Shown here piece after piece: positions 1 to 12,860 of a stretch of DNA of 64,000 nt. The notes under the pieces were generated by a model. It made no database searches. It saw nothing but the letters and a program-made list of their open reading frames with translations, and was not told the origin of the DNA. This DNA comes from Elymus sibiricus (Eukaryota; Streptophyta; Magnoliopsida; Poales; Poaceae). Each line of letters opens with the position of its first letter. Positions within the stretch are counted from its first letter, which is position 1. Made by a program: the position numbers and the translations under genes. The DNA is taken from positions 245,550,166 through 245,614,165 of the forward strand of contig CM077666.1 of the NCBI GenBank assembly GCA_039707655.1, given 5' to 3'.

Positions 1-2519
1 TGTTAACTAACTTAAGAAAAAATCAGGAAATTCCTGACACAATAATACATTTTTCTGGAAATAGTTTAATTTAGAATAAATCAGGAAGTTCCAGAAAAAT
101 GTTATAAACTTCAGAAAATCATAGAAATTCAACCGTAGCTCAGATTGAAATAATTTATATATGAAAAATTACCAGAAAAATATGAAGAATCTGTTTATGG
201 CATTTCCATGCATGTTTAAACAACTTAAAGCTACTGTATATGACAATTTGAATAAATGGCATTTGAAATGAATTGTATGGGGTTTGAATTTGAACCTTGG
301 GTTCAAACCAACTTCATTTAAATCGCTGCTAGATGCATTAGCCCAAATCACAGCATATTATCATGTCATGATCATGCATCATATTGTTGCATTGCATTGA
401 TTGTGTTCATTCTCTGGTTGCCGGTGTTTGTTCCCTCCCGGTAGCAGACGACTCCGACATTGTGATCGTTGACACTGACGAAGAGCTATACTATCTTCAG
501 AAGTGCCAGGCAAGCAAACCCCCATTGAGCATTCCGATACAATCCCACTCTCTTGCTCTTGCTCTCTTTACTGCATTAGGACAACAACGATTCAACTGTT
601 ACTTGTTGCGGTAGTTGAACCCATTCCTCTGCATGACCTGTCTTTGCCACAGTAAATAGTTGAAACCCACTAGCATGAGTACGAGTTGTTTGAGCCATGA
701 TGTTCCTACTCATTCATGCTTTCTTGTTATGCCTGCTATGCTTAGAGTTGTGTCAGGTCTGATTCATATGGGATGGATTGGAATGGTGTGAACATGTCCT
801 ACTGTGTGAGAGCTAAGTGTATGAACATGATTTGGTAAAGGTAGCAATGAGAGACCATGTAGGTGTACATGGTGGGTTGTCTCATTGGGACCGTCCTCAG
901 GAACTGAGTTCTGTGTTTGTGATCCAAGACAGTTACTACCGCACATTGGAATGCTTAAGTGCCCCTCTCGACTTATTAATCACCTCGTACTCTGTCCAGG
1001 AGTTGCAACTAGTTTCTGGTGTTTGTAAGATATGTGTTGGGGGCCATGCGTAGTGCTGACCCTAGGGGTGGGCTGTGATGCGGTAGAGACACCGAGGCAT
1101 GGTGTACCAAGTGACATACGAATGGTGCTCTTGGGAACCCTGCACTCATCGTTTGGGGCCGTACTGGAAACTTCGGCCGGACTTCCTTGTGGAGTGTACT
1201 CAAATAGGCGATAAACCAAGACTAGAGTCTTGTGTGGTTAGTCAGGTCGTGACTGACACCCTCGCCAGGCTTCCGCTTGAAGGTTGCCGAGATACATGAC
1301 GTGTACAAGGTGGTAAGTGGTGAGAGCGTGTGTGAAGAAGTACACCCCCTGCAGGGTTATTAATGAACTATTCGAATAGCCGCGTCCGCGGATATGAACT
1401 ACTTGGAAAGCTTACGTTGTTCATAGACACGTTGAAATGGATACTCTAAAAGGCGCAAGATAAGTGTGAGTGCTATTGATGGCCTTCTCGTAGGGAGACG
1501 GGAGTGGATCCATAGTGGTGTATTGTTATGGTGAATATCTGGACTCGTGTGCGCTTTCTCACCTCAAGGAAAATACTGGTAGTCGTAGTACAGGATAGCC
1601 ACTGAGTCAAAGCTGGCTTGCTGCAGTTAAACTCCACAACCCCATTGTTGATACTGATGCATCTCTAGATAGTTCTGATGTAAGTCTTGCTGTGTACCTT
1701 TGTACTCACGGTTGCTTATCTATGTTTTGCAGAGAGACTTCAGTCTCACTAGTAGTTTCACGTGGGTTTCGACGATTAGCTTGGGAATCCCAGACAGAGG
1801 TCTGGTTCCTATGGAGGGTATTGTAGATAGACAGGCTTCCTAGCCTTCTTTCTTTTAGCTGTCTGTACTTAGACAGGTTATGCTTCCGCTTGTTGCTTGT
1901 ATGACTTTGTATGTTGAGTCATGAGACTCATGTTTGTAATATCATGCTATGTATGGCTCCTCGGAGCCTCTTAAAGAAATACTTGAGTCGTAGAGTTATG
2001 TTGTGATGCCATGTTGTATCTACACATATCGAGCATATTGTGTGTATGTTATTGAAATGCTTTGGTATGTGTGGGATCCGACACCTAGTTGTTTATTCTT
2101 GGTAGCCATCCTTATGGGGAAATGCCTCCTAGTGCCTCCATCCGGAACACATGGATTGACCGGCATGTGTCCTTCTTTGCTCCTGTGTCTGTCCCTACGG
2201 GGAAATGTCACGCGGTGTTTACTGGAGTCCTTGTAGCTTGCTACGACTCGTTTACACTCGCTGCTGACCGACACGTGCATTGCTGGGTCATGTATGCCTG
2301 TCCCTGTAAGTTTGTGCCACCTTGGTTTACGACTAGTCATGTCGGCCCGGGTTCTCTATCATATGGATGCTAGCGACATAATCATATACGTGAGCCAAAA
2401 GTCGCAAACGGTCCCGGCCAAGGTAAAGGCTGCAGCCGTGGGTTACCGTGCGTGAGGCTGCAAAGTGGTATGATGTGTTACATGCTAGATCGGTGTGACT
2501 TAGGATCGGGGTCCTGATA
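1..2519 (+). repeat. E1 5' LTR, truncated by the window edge
   Basis: This is the 3' part of the 5' LTR. It aligns with 7358-9948 at an offset of about 7430 bases, with scattered substitutions and small indels. Position 1 pairs with 7358 and position 33 with 7463, so this copy lacks about 73 bp present in the 3' LTR. The end (GTCCTGATAG) is placed by the primer-binding site a few bases later; the 3' LTR ends TCCTGACA. Short open frames inside it (for example 2003-2236 and 2089-2373) recur in the other LTR and are not genes. Confidence 0.85.
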
Positions 2520-2523
2520 GCGT

Positions 2524-2540
2524 TGGTATCAGAGCCTGGC
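2524..2540 (+). promoter_or_regulatory. E1 primer-binding site (initiator tRNA-Met type)
   Basis: TGGTATCAGAGCC begins a few bases after the 5' LTR end. It is the standard plant retrotransposon site complementary to the 3' end of initiator methionine tRNA, where minus-strand DNA synthesis is primed. Confidence 0.9.
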
Positions 2541-5500
2541 TGCCTGTAGGATTACCGAGCCAAACTGATCGAAGTCGAGTTTAGAAATGCTTTAGTTATA
2601 TAAGGGAATTGATTGTGGAAGGGAACGTAAGATTCTTTTACTCCTTTCCTTGTGTCACTCTAAGTTCTGAGTCTCCCTCAACTTTTCTACGGGGTTAAGA
2701 AACTAGGCTTTCTCATCTATCTATCAGGATGACGAGTTACTATGCTGGAGACATATAGGAAAGGTGTTGCCTTCTTGGATCAGTGTTTCCATAATAACTC
2801 AGATGTTGTGTAGTCGTCTTGCAGGTTGCCTCATTTTCATGCCCGTACAGCCGTTACGCTGTCCGAATTGTCCCAGGTTTCTAAATAATCTGATGCATTT
2901 GCAAACTCTTTTCCCCCGTTTTCGATGTCTTTTGGGCCAGACTAACCACACTAATCATTGTGTTGAGGTACTCCGTTGCCTCGACATATATGCGGAAGTT
3001 AATTGGAAATTATGTTATGTTAGGTGAACCACCCAGTAATCCAGCCATATTCTGGATTCCGGTGTGATAATTCTGGCTATCATTTTTGAAAGCATCTCGC
3101 GATGTTATTTAGTTAGTAGGTATTCCGTTCCTGGGTTCCTGAACCCAAGATTCATTCTACTTATTTCATGTTGATAGAGTTTGTAGCTCCTTTAGGTTGG
3201 TTAGTAACCTTGCTTAGTCTTCAAGGTCCGTGGTATATCAATCTTCCAATACCATGAACCAGCCATGGCAGAAGTTCTTCTTGAACCAGAAGATCATAAC
3301 AAAAGTGCTCTTGATGAGTTTTCCATTCCACATTGTGAATCTGCCAATCCTCTCCTTCTGCATGGGTGTCTGGAAGAAATATGTTGGACTTGTTCGACAT
3401 GCTAATCCATGCATCTACAACTCAGAAAAAATCATGTGTTCCTTTGAGTTGTTCCCTCCTCAATTGCATTCTGACCTTAGTCTGATAGCCAGGAGTAGTT
3501 GTGCATCTGTCGTCGATGCCTATTACTCTTGTGGTCTGTCAAGCCATTCTATCTCAGAATGACTAGGGGAAACAAACCCCAGTACCTCATCCATTTCTTG
3601 GATTGGGTCAAAGCAATTGTATTCCGCAGATCAAGAGTCCAATCCAGCTTTTGTTCTGTTCTACCCTGGAGTATTACCCCCTTTATGTCAGGTTTATCAT
3701 GAGAATTGCACCATCTCTTATGAATTCTTGATTAAGTGATACTCCTCACCATCATTATTCATTGCTTGGTCTCCGTGTTGTTGTAATCGGAATGCCGACA
3801 AATGAACCATGATGTGTGAAATCAATACTCCTAGCAACCTCGTTGCTCAGTAGTTAATGGACAATAATTTCATTCTTAGTGTGATGGTTACTGAATCACC
3901 ATACTAAGATTGATCATGCTACCTAGTCCATCTTTCCTGGTGCACTCTTTGAACAATGAGTCAGGATTGTGCAATCCCTTACTTAGTTGATCACATCATC
4001 TTGCCCTGAAAAGCAAGATTGTTCTCGAGCTTAGTAACATATCGGTGGATCGTGATTTTCTGAATATCTTCTCGGAAGTATCACCAGGTTGTTCTCTGAC
4101 CGTTATGATGAGTTCGTGATCAAGTTGGTTTTTTGTAAAACCACCCTTTCACCAAGAATCTGTGTTGGATACCCCTGAGTTAGTTGGTTAAGCTAAACAA
4201 CAACTTGGAGAGTTGGAAGATAAAAGCTTGCCTGACTTAGTTCATTTTAAAGGGATATCTTGTATGTGTGTTGAAGAAAGATGGTATTTTCATCGATTGA
4301 TCCTCGTGATCAGTTGATGGACCTATTGTCTTATCCAATCTTTTGATTTGTGTGTGGGCTATCGTCAAATCAAATCTGAACCAACGATGTTCGTAATGTT
4401 GTCTTACTCGTGGTTGTTCCTCGAGTATGCACCATTATATTCTTTTGGGTCTGACCAATGCTATCACCTTGTTCACATAATTGTGGAATTCCATCTATAA
4501 GGAAACCTGGATGGACTGTTGTTAAGCCCATTGACAACATTTCTATCTTCTTCATGATTCGTGTTGAACATTTAAGCTAGTGTTGGAAACTTTTGTAAGC
4601 ATTATCTTCTTCGTGAAGCATATGTTTAGATGAAGAAGTGACTTCCTCTAAATTCACGTGCATTCGTTGCAAGTTGCCACCGTGAATTCGAGAAACTTTG
4701 TTTTGCTTCCTCTAGAATCATCCCAAGTCAGTTATGCATGTGCGAAGTATTCTATGGTTTGATAGGCTCGCTACCTCCATTCCATATGTATGTCCTAGCA
4801 CACCAAGCCACTGCTTGATTTGTTCAAGGAGAAGAAGTTCCTTCTTAAGAGCATGCCTTTTGCAAGGACTTTGTTATCCTCGATGATGGTTCCCAACCAG
4901 AACTCGGTAGTGTTTTATTGTAAGACTTCTATGTGGTCATGCTTGTCTTGGACAGTGTGTTCACGTGTGTCCTGCCATCCAGCTCATGTTTTGGAGCTTG
5001 CTACCATAGTTCATTTCTCGAGAATCTCACAACATCATCTCATCGATTTGTGTTGTAACCTTTCTCTTTCAGACATGTTGAGTCTGGAATATCCTCACAC
5101 CAATCATATCTGAATCTCAAGCATATATGATGGTTGGATCATTCCCAGCATTTGCATTTTGTTCCCAGCTTGCACCGCTATTGTGCCAATTTCCCATGGG
5201 CTGCCTTCCCGGTAGTTGCTATTCAGGATCATATTCAAAAGTGGGCTTACCATGGGTGCCATCCATTTCCGATGATAAGCAAAAATCATCCATTGCAATG
5301 TCTTCAACAAGGTAGTCCACATCATCCATTCTGGTCTGAGTATGCCATTCTTTCGAACTCCTTCAAACGATCGTTTTGTGAATTGCCTTAGGCTGGTAAA
5401 GAGAGTTTCAATGATCTATGTATCAAAAGTAATTCTTTTTGCCACTTAAGGGAATAATTCTATGAGTCACCTTCCCTAGGGTGCCCTGTCATGGAATCAT

Positions 5501-5881
5501 GGCAATTAACTCCTCGCTACGCTGAAACCGTGCACCATCTTACCTAAGCGTGGAATTGTTGCTTACCAAATTGAACCTTCGTCATCTACTTCTCTCCATC
5601 ACCCCTGATGTGTGTTTTGTGTCTCAGCTCGAGAGATGTTGTTATGTCTCATTCCATGAGTTGATCGTGAGTTGCTCGATCTTCGAGAAGATCGATTTCT
5701 GTAGAGTTCCTTCTGTCGTCATCGTGTTGGGTGAAGCTCCCGAAGGCAAAGATGTCAAGATCAACATGATGCAATGAATCCGCATCGTCGAGGAGGGCAA
5801 ATGGATCATGAAGACTGTGTCAGTTCCGTGACCTCCCTTCCTCTCACCTCACGTCTTGAATCTCGGGACGAGATTCTTGTT

Positions 5882-5895
5882 TAGTGGGGGTGAGT
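5882..5895 (+). promoter_or_regulatory. E1 polypurine tract
   Basis: A purine-rich tract (AGTGGGGGTGAG) lies directly upstream of the 3' LTR start TGTCACAGCC. In the family this primes plus-strand DNA synthesis. Confidence 0.7.
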
Positions 5896-8800
5896 TGTCA
5901 CAGCCCTAGCTTAGTTTTTGCTTGTCATTGCATAATCATCCATGCATCATCTTAAGTTCAAAGGAAATTGAATTGAGGGAATTCTCAAAGCCTCAGAAAC
6001 CTTTTAAAAATGATCAACATTAAAAATCTCTTCAAACAAGTCCAAGAAAATGTTCCTGTTAATCTATGAAAATATTGGCAAGAGCTAAAATTCAAACCAA
6101 TATTTTTGGAATCTCAGAAATATTTATTTTGGGCCTTTGAATTAATTCACTAGCTATTTGAATTGGATTTATATTTACTATAAAATAAATATAAGTCCAA
6201 TAATTGTGAAAGTTTGTATGTGGCTCTGGACTAGTTCCATAAGTCCACATATTAAATTTCAGAAGTTTATAAAATGATATGGTATTTAAATCAAATCAAA
6301 ACAGAGGAAAAATTAGAAAACAAAAAGCTAAATTGGAAAAAGGAGAGAGAGAGAGAGAGACTTACCTGGCACTTACCAGCCGGCCTAGCACTGTGCGGCC
6401 CATCTGGCCACAGTGCCAATCGTCCTCCTCCTCTCACCAGAAGGACGCCGCGCGCGTGGTCGCCGCGCCCCGGCACGCGCCTGGCCACCTCCTGCTTCTG
6501 CCGACGCGGGAGAGGCTCCTAGGGGCGCCACGCGACCCCCCTCGACCCTCTCCCTCTTCTCCCTCGTCCTCATCCCCTCCGCAAGCTCTCTCCCGAGCAC
6601 CAACGAGTGGAGCTCGCCGCCACCATCGCCATTCACCGTGGCCATTGAGCACCCCGTGCCCAACCACCGTGTCCAAAGGCTCCGCCGTCGAGCGCTTCTT
6701 CTCCAAGTGGAAGATCCCGAGACCAGGAGCACTGCAGCATCGTCCTCGAGCTCTTCTTCTCCCCTCGGCCGTCGAGATCGCCGGCGCCCGCACGCCATCT
6801 CCAGCCCCTCCCCGAGCCCGCCGAGACCACCGCTCAAACTGCCATGAGCTCCTGCCTCGGATCCCCCTCTCCTTTGCTATGTTTGCACGCCGTAGCCATC
6901 GCCTCGCCGTGACCGAGCGCGCTGCCGCCGAGCTCGTCGCCGACGTAGCTCCGGTGATCAACGGCTCCCGTGCGCGTGTCCGTTGGGTTCGTAAGCTCGC
7001 GTAGATGCTTTAGGTGCCATGCACGCGTCGCCACGGCCACCGTAGCCCCGTTCCCGTGCACACCCGAGCTCCGGCCGCCGCCATGAGCTCGACTCCAGCG
7101 AGCTCACCGCACCCCAGCTCCTCCTACTTGCACCATTCGACGCGGCGAGTCCCCTTGTCACGTAGGTGGTCTCCGACGTTCGTTTGGTCGCCGGAGGGCG
7201 AAACCCGAGCATCGCCGCCGTCACTGGACCTCGCCGGCGACTAGCCGCGGGTCACCTCCGGTGAGTTGACTCCGGTTGACCGGGATTTGACTCCCCTCCA
7301 AGTCAATGACATGTGGGCCCAGTGCCCTAACTAATTTTAGGATTAGGATTAAATTGGTGTTAACTAACTCTGTTAATAAGATGTGAGGCTGACATGCGGG
7401 ATCCACGGTCAGGTTTGACCTGGACCGGCTCCGTTGACCTGCTGACGTCACACTGACGTCATCCTGACACAATAATACATTTTTCTGGAAATATTTTAAT
7501 TTAGAATAAATCAGGAAATTCCAGAAAAATGTTATAAACTTCATAAAATCATAGAAATTCAACCGTAGCTCAGATTGAAATAATTTATATATGAAAAATT
7601 ATCAGAAAAATATGAAGAATCTGTTTATGGCAGTTCCATGCATGTTTAAACAACTTAAAGCTACTGTATATGACAATTTGAATAAATGGCATTTGAAATG
7701 TCTTGTATGAGGTTTGAATTTGAACCTTGGGTTCAAACCAACTTCATTTAAATCGTTGCTAGATGCATTAGCCCAAATCACAGCATGTTGCCATGTCATG
7801 ATCATGCATCATATTGTTGCGTTGCATTGATTGTGTTAATTCTCTGGTTGTCGGTGTTTGTTCCCTCCCGGTAGCAGACGACTCCGAGATTGTGATCGTT
7901 GACACTGACGAAGAGCTATACTATCTTCAGAAGTGCCAGGCAAGCAAACCCCCATTGAGCATTCCGATACAATCCCACTCTCTCGCTCTTGCTCTCTTTA
8001 CTGCATTAGGACAACAATGATTCAACTGTTACTTGTTGCGGTAGTTGAACCCATTCCTCTGCGTGACCTGTCTTTGCCACAGTAAATAGTTGAAACCCAC
8101 TAGCATGAGTAGGATTGTTTGAGCCATGATGTTCCTACTCATTCATGCTTTCTTGTTATGCCTGCTATGCTTAGAGTTGTGTCAAGTCTGATTCATCTAG
8201 GATGGATTGGAATGGTGGTGAACATGTCCTACTGTGTGAGAGCTAAGTGTGTGAACACGATTTGGTAAAGGTAGCGATGAGAGGCCATGTAGGATTACAT
8301 GGTGGGTTGTCTCATTGGGACCGTCCTCAGGAACTGAGTTCCGTGTTTGTGATCTAAGACAGTTACTACCGCACATTGGAATGCTTAAGTGCCCCTCTCG
8401 ACTTATTAATCACCTCGTACTCTGTCCAGGAGTTGCAACTAGTTTCTGGTGTTTGTAGGATATGTGTTGGGGGCCGTGCGTAGCGCTGACCCTAGGGGTG
8501 GGCTATGATGCGGTAGAGACACCGAGGCACGGTGTACCAAGTCACACCCGAATGGTGCTCCTGGGAACCCTGCACTCATCGTTTGGGGCCGTACTGGAAA
8601 CTTCGGCCGGACTTCCTTGCGGAGTGGACTCAAATAGGCGATAAACCTGGACTAGAGTCTTGTGTGGTTAGTCAGGTCCTGGCCGACACCCTCGCCAGGC
8701 TTCCGCTTGAAGGTTGCCGAGATACATGACGTGTACATGGTGGTAAGTGGTGAGAGCGTGTGTGAAGAAGTACACCCCTACAGGGTTATTAATGATCTAT

Positions 8801-9948
8801 TCGAATAGCCGCGTCCGCGGATATGGACTACTTGGAAAGCTTACGTTGTTCATAGACAAGTTGAAATGGATACTCTAAAATGCGCAAGATAAGTGTGAGT
8901 GCTATGGATGGCCTTCTCGTAGGGAGACGGGAGCGGATCCATAGTGGTGTATTGTTATGGTGAATATGTGGACTCGTGTGCGCTTTGTCACCTCAAGGAA
9001 AATACTGGTAGTCGTAGTACAGGATAGCCACTGAGTCAAAGCTGGCTTGCTGCAGTTAAACTCCACAACCCCATTGTTGATACTGATGCATATGTAGATA
9101 GTTCTGATGTAAGTGTTGCTAAGTACCTTTGTACTCACGGTTGCTTAACTATGTTTTGCAGAGAGACTTCAGTCTCACTAGTGGTTTCACGTGGGCTTCG
9201 ATGATTTGCTTGGGAATCCCAGACAGAGGTTTGGTTCCTATGGAGGGTATTGTAGATAGACAGGCTTCCTAGCCTTCTTTCTTTTAGCTGTCTGTACTTA
9301 GACAGGTTATGCTTCCGCTTGTTGCTTGTATGACTTTGTATGTTGAGTCATGAGACTCATGTTTGTAATATCATGCTATGTATGGCTCCTCGGAGCCTCT
9401 TAAAGAAATACTTGAGTCGTAGAGTTATGTCGTGATGCCATGTTGTATCTACACATATCGAGCATATTGTGTGTATGTTATTGAAATGCTTTGGTATGTG
9501 TGGGATCCGACACCTAGTTGTTTATTCTTGGTAGCCATCCTTATGGGGAAATGCCTCCTAGTGCCTCCATCCGAAACACATGGATTGACCGGCATGTGTC
9601 CTTCCTTGCTCATGTGTCTGTCCCTACGGGGAAATGTCACACGGTGTTTACTGGAGTCCTTGTAGCTTGCTACAACTCGGTTACACTCGCTGCTGACCGA
9701 CACGTGCATTGCTGGGTCATGTATGCCTGTCCCTGTAAGTTTGTGCCACCTTGGTTTACGACTAGTCATGTCGGCCCGGGTTCTCTGTCATATGGATGCT
9801 AGCGACATAATCATATATGTGAGCCAAAAGTAGCAAACGGTCCCGGCCAGGGTAAAGGCTGCAGCCGTGGGTTACCGTGCGTGAGGCCGCAAAGTGATAT
9901 GATGTGTTACATGCTAGATCGGTGTGACTTAGGATCGGGGTCCTGACA
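5896..9948 (+). repeat. E1 3' LTR (4053 bp)
   Basis: It starts TGTCACAGCC after the polypurine tract and ends TCCTGACA, followed by ATTGC, the likely target duplication. The second half repeats the segment at window start. The 5' third is A/T rich. It is followed by a GC-rich block (about 6380-7260) with long but overlapping frames on both strands, which is composition rather than coding. A 12 bp palindrome CTATTCGAATAG occurs at 8797-8808 (1368-1379 in the other LTR) and recurs in the unrelated-looking E8/E9 LTRs. Confidence 0.85.
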
Positions 9949-10600
9949 ATTGCTATCTTCGTAGGAGCATTTCGCATAAGTGGCCAAGGAAAATATCAAA
10001 AGAAAGAGAAGCTTTTAAGCAAAGAGAGAAAGAGAAACAACAAGCTTGTAAGCAATAGCCATAGCATCACCACATTGCATATCATATTTTATCATCTTGG
10101 ACCATCGTGACAAGTTCACCGGGAATCATACATACATAGCATAATTGAGATAGAAAGTCAATATGTTTTGTCTCTAATAGGTTGTGCACAAGTTCGTATC
10201 CGCCTAGTGAGTAATCGTGCTAGCGTCTCTCTAGTGTTGTGCAACACAAGCGTTTTCCATGGATTCCACATTTTGAGCTCATTCCTTGGTTGCACGACCT
10301 CATTTATCTATCTCTGTGTGTGTTTCCGTGTGCCACTCGTTGCTATTGGTCTACTTGTTTCACTTGCGAACTTTTGAATCTTTTCAACATTATTGATATC
10401 TTCCTAGAAATTGCAGAAATTTTGTGCCACCATCCTAACCAAGCTACTCCATAAGCTTTACTTGTGTAGGTGTGAGAAACAAACCCGGTACCAATTCTAC
10501 TATCATAGCAATACATTGAGTGATACTCGATACATCATCAATCTTCGGAAAAGGTAACTTTGGTTTTGTTCTCTCATTTCCTACTCACCTCTACTTTATA
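9949..10600 (+). other. E2 leader (5' UTR) segment
   Basis: This non-coding sequence matches the E7 leader from 29747 and the reverse complement of the E11 leader. It carries conserved phrases such as GCATTTCGCATAAGTGGCC. It lies immediately upstream of the gag start codon. No open frame here is conserved among copies. Confidence 0.75.
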
Positions 10601-12178
10601 ATGATGGATACTCTGAGCACATCTTCAAATCCTCTCTTCGACGAGCACGACGCACCGAACGACTACGTATCCAAGAGCCATCTCTTTGGGGTACAACGAG
10701 CATTGCATCAAGAGAATGATGCTTTGGGCGACCGCATCGAGCAACTCGCCACCGACTTGCGTTACTCCAAAACGCGAACAAGATACTACCTCGACGCCAA
10801 GCTTACTACCCAAATGGAAGAATTTGGTGCCATGATTATTGACTACGCTTCCTCCACTTCGTGTTCGTCAAGGAGAACCCGGTCACGACGTCATTGTTCG
10901 AATTCATCATCGGATGCAAGTCTTCCACGAGCTCGTCGTCATCTTCGAGACACCCATCAAGCATCACAAAATCCATTACATGGCAATGGGTTGTAAGAAC
11001 GCCATCGAGAGCGAGAACAACCACGTCATCAAGCTCAAGACGCCATGCACCATGAGCAAGTTCCATGACGTCAACAACAAGACACACAAGATGGCGATAC
11101 ACTTCAGCAAGAGCAACAACGTCATAAGCAACAAGCGCTAGAAGCACAACGTGCCCTTCAAGAAGCCACTCATGCCCTCGACTAGAACAACCGTCGTGTG
11201 CGTGAAGAAGAAGAGGCATGTCACCAAGGAGAAGCCCATGAAGAAAATCAAGAAAGAAGGAACCGGGCAAGAATACCTCGTCCCCAACATCAAGCCAACC
11301 ACGTAGAGCAAGAGAAGAACGAGGATGAAGACCCACCTCGAAGACAAGAGTGACGACAACACCGGCATCATGACGAACAACGCTACAGCAAGCTCAAGTT
11401 CAACATGCCAAAGTTCTCCGGAAGCACCGATCCCGAAGACTACCTCACATGGACCTTAAAGGTGGACAAGATATTCCGTCTTCTCCACTATGACGAGGAA
11501 GAGAAGGTAGCCATCGCATCGCTTGAGTTCCAAGACTATGTTCTCATTTGGTGGGAGCAACTGATCGAACGACGCCAAGAGAAAGGCGAACCACCTATCA
11601 CAACTTGGACTCAAATGAAGGATGTCATGAGAGCTCGTTTTGTGCCTACACACTATAGCCACGACCTCTTCAAGAAGTTACAACTCCTCAAGCAAGACAC
11701 CAAGTCGGTTGAAGAATACTACCAAGAAATGGAAATTGCAATGATACGAGCCAACGTCAAGGAAGATGATGAACAAACTATGGCGCGTTTCTTAAATGAT
11801 CTCAACCATCCAATCAAGAGAATTGCAGACTTCCAACCTTACTCCAACCTCCTCCAGCTAGTGCACCAAGCCACCAAAGCGGAGCGACAAGTGCAAGAGG
11901 ACTACAAGTACTCCAAGTACTCTTCCAAGACCTACGGTTCATACACTCAAGCTTCAATTACTACGACACCTCCTACTATGACTCGAGCTACACCAAGTAC
12001 CAGCGGCAAGTTAAGCTCCAAGCAACCTACGACATCTTCGAGTCGTCTTACTCCAAGTACATCCAAGACAAGGCCTTCGTCATCGACTCCTACACTGGAT
12101 GATACCACCAAGACAAGTGCGATCAAATGTTTCATTTGCAAGGGCCGAGGCCACAAGTCATTTGAGTGCCCCACATGA
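10601..12178 (+). pseudogene. gag: E2 gag (broken)
   Basis: Gag is the capsid-like protein that packages element RNA. The start ATGATGGATA at 10601 is preferred over the in-frame ATG at 10520 because the homologous start in E7 is at 39204. An N-terminal part of about 130 residues contains a charged, probably coiled stretch (ALHQENDALGDRIEQLATDL) and ends at a stop at 10996. After a damaged serine/arginine-rich linker, the main gag domain is open from 11405 (KFSGSTDPEDYLTWTLKVDKI, then RFVPTHYS). A zinc knuckle, CFICKGRGHKSFEC (C-x2-C-x4-H-x4-C), lies near 12127-12168. The frame ends at TGA 12176-12178, where E7 has CGA, so this stop looks like a C-to-T change. Confidence 0.85.
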
Positions 12179-12184
12179 CACACC

Positions 12185-12703
12185 ATGATCGCCAATGATG
12201 ACGGCACCTACGACTCCATGAGCGAGGATGAAATGGAAGCACTTGAGCACGTGGCAATGCACCGACAAGTGAATGAAGATGAAGACGATCAAGTCTTTTG
12301 TGACAATGATTCGAGCCCCGCTCTTGTTGTCTCCAAGATCTTAACACTTCAACAACAACAAGATGAGGACCAACGTTGCCACATCTTCCATACCAAAGCG
12401 GGTATTCAACGACGTTCCATCAAGGTCATCATCGACGGCGGAAGTTTCCACAATTTGGCAAGTGAAGAGCTATGTTCCAAGCTACAATTGCTCAAGAAGA
12501 AGCACCCTTGCCCATACAAAGTCCAATGGTTAAGCGACTCCGGCACCATTCAAGTGGAGCACACCGTTCAAGTGTCCTTCAAGATCGGCGCCTACGAAGA
12601 TATCTTGGAGTGCGATGTGGTTCCTATGTCCGTGTGCCATTTACTTCTTGGGAGATCTTGGCAATTTGACCGCGACACAAAATGGAAGGACCAACCAATA
12701 TAG
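12185..12703 (+). pseudogene. E2 aspartic protease region (broken)
   Basis: This continues in the gag frame past the nonsense codon at 12176. It holds an acidic linker (MSEDEMEALEHV) and then a retropepsin-type active site IIDGGSFHNLAS near 12427-12462, followed by the flap and dimer region with CHLLLGRSWQFD near 12640. In the family this enzyme cuts the Gag-Pol polyprotein. The frame is lost at about 12670-12703, where homologues in E7 and E11 continue in frame toward reverse transcriptase. Confidence 0.85.
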
Positions 12704-12860
12704 CTTCAAGATGAAGGGCAAGGAATTCGTGCTTCGACCCGTGTCGCCAAGTCAAGTCATCGCCGACAAGCAAGCTTCAACCCATCGTGGATAGACTAGT
12801 GAGCGAGTGAACCACCAAAAAAAGAGTGAGCGCCACTAGCCAAAAATAAGCGAATCCACG

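Larger units (their letters stand above)
2520..5895 (+). pseudogene. E1 internal region with decayed gag-pol
   Basis: The internal domain is about 3.4 kb, shorter than the 5 kb or more of an intact gypsy element, and no open frame exceeds 110 residues. Translating in shifting frames gives recognisable pieces of reverse transcriptase: a KDG-like stretch near 4280, GYRQIK-like near 4357-4375, SFGLTNA-like near 4438-4462 and VEHL-like near 4563. No gag zinc knuckle, YxDD motif or integrase motif survives that I can see. The tail near 5855-5890 has the phrase TCTCGGGACGAGATTCTTG, common just upstream of the polypurine tract in grass Tekay-like elements. The region is an ancient coding remnant with no likely product. 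Confidence 0.6.
1..9948 (+). mobile_element. E1: decayed Ty3/gypsy LTR retrotransposon with about 4 kb LTRs
   Basis: The segment 1-2519 is repeated as direct sequence at 7358-9948, and the second copy begins further upstream at 5896 just after a purine-rich tract. This gives the order partial 5' LTR, tRNA-Met-type primer-binding site, 3.4 kb internal region, polypurine tract, full 3' LTR. The interior is decayed, but weak reverse transcriptase remnants are visible near 4240-4660. LTR size, primer type and the start TGTCACAGCC fit the Tekay/Del branch of chromoviruses, which is an inference. The element is inserted in E2: sequence from 9949 onward matches the E2-family leader at 29747 without a gap. 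The left end lies outside the window. Confidence 0.85.

Noticed and set aside
2524..2540. tRNA-like match
   Set aside because: It is only the short complement of a tRNA 3' end, i.e. a primer-binding site, not a tRNA gene. The same holds at 28877, 45658 and 26749.
6279..7244. Long overlapping frames on both strands (241, 175, 150 residues) in the GC-rich part of the E1 LTR
   Set aside because: They overlap on opposite strands, are rich in Arg, Ala, Pro and Ser as expected from GC composition, show no domain, and lie inside an LTR.
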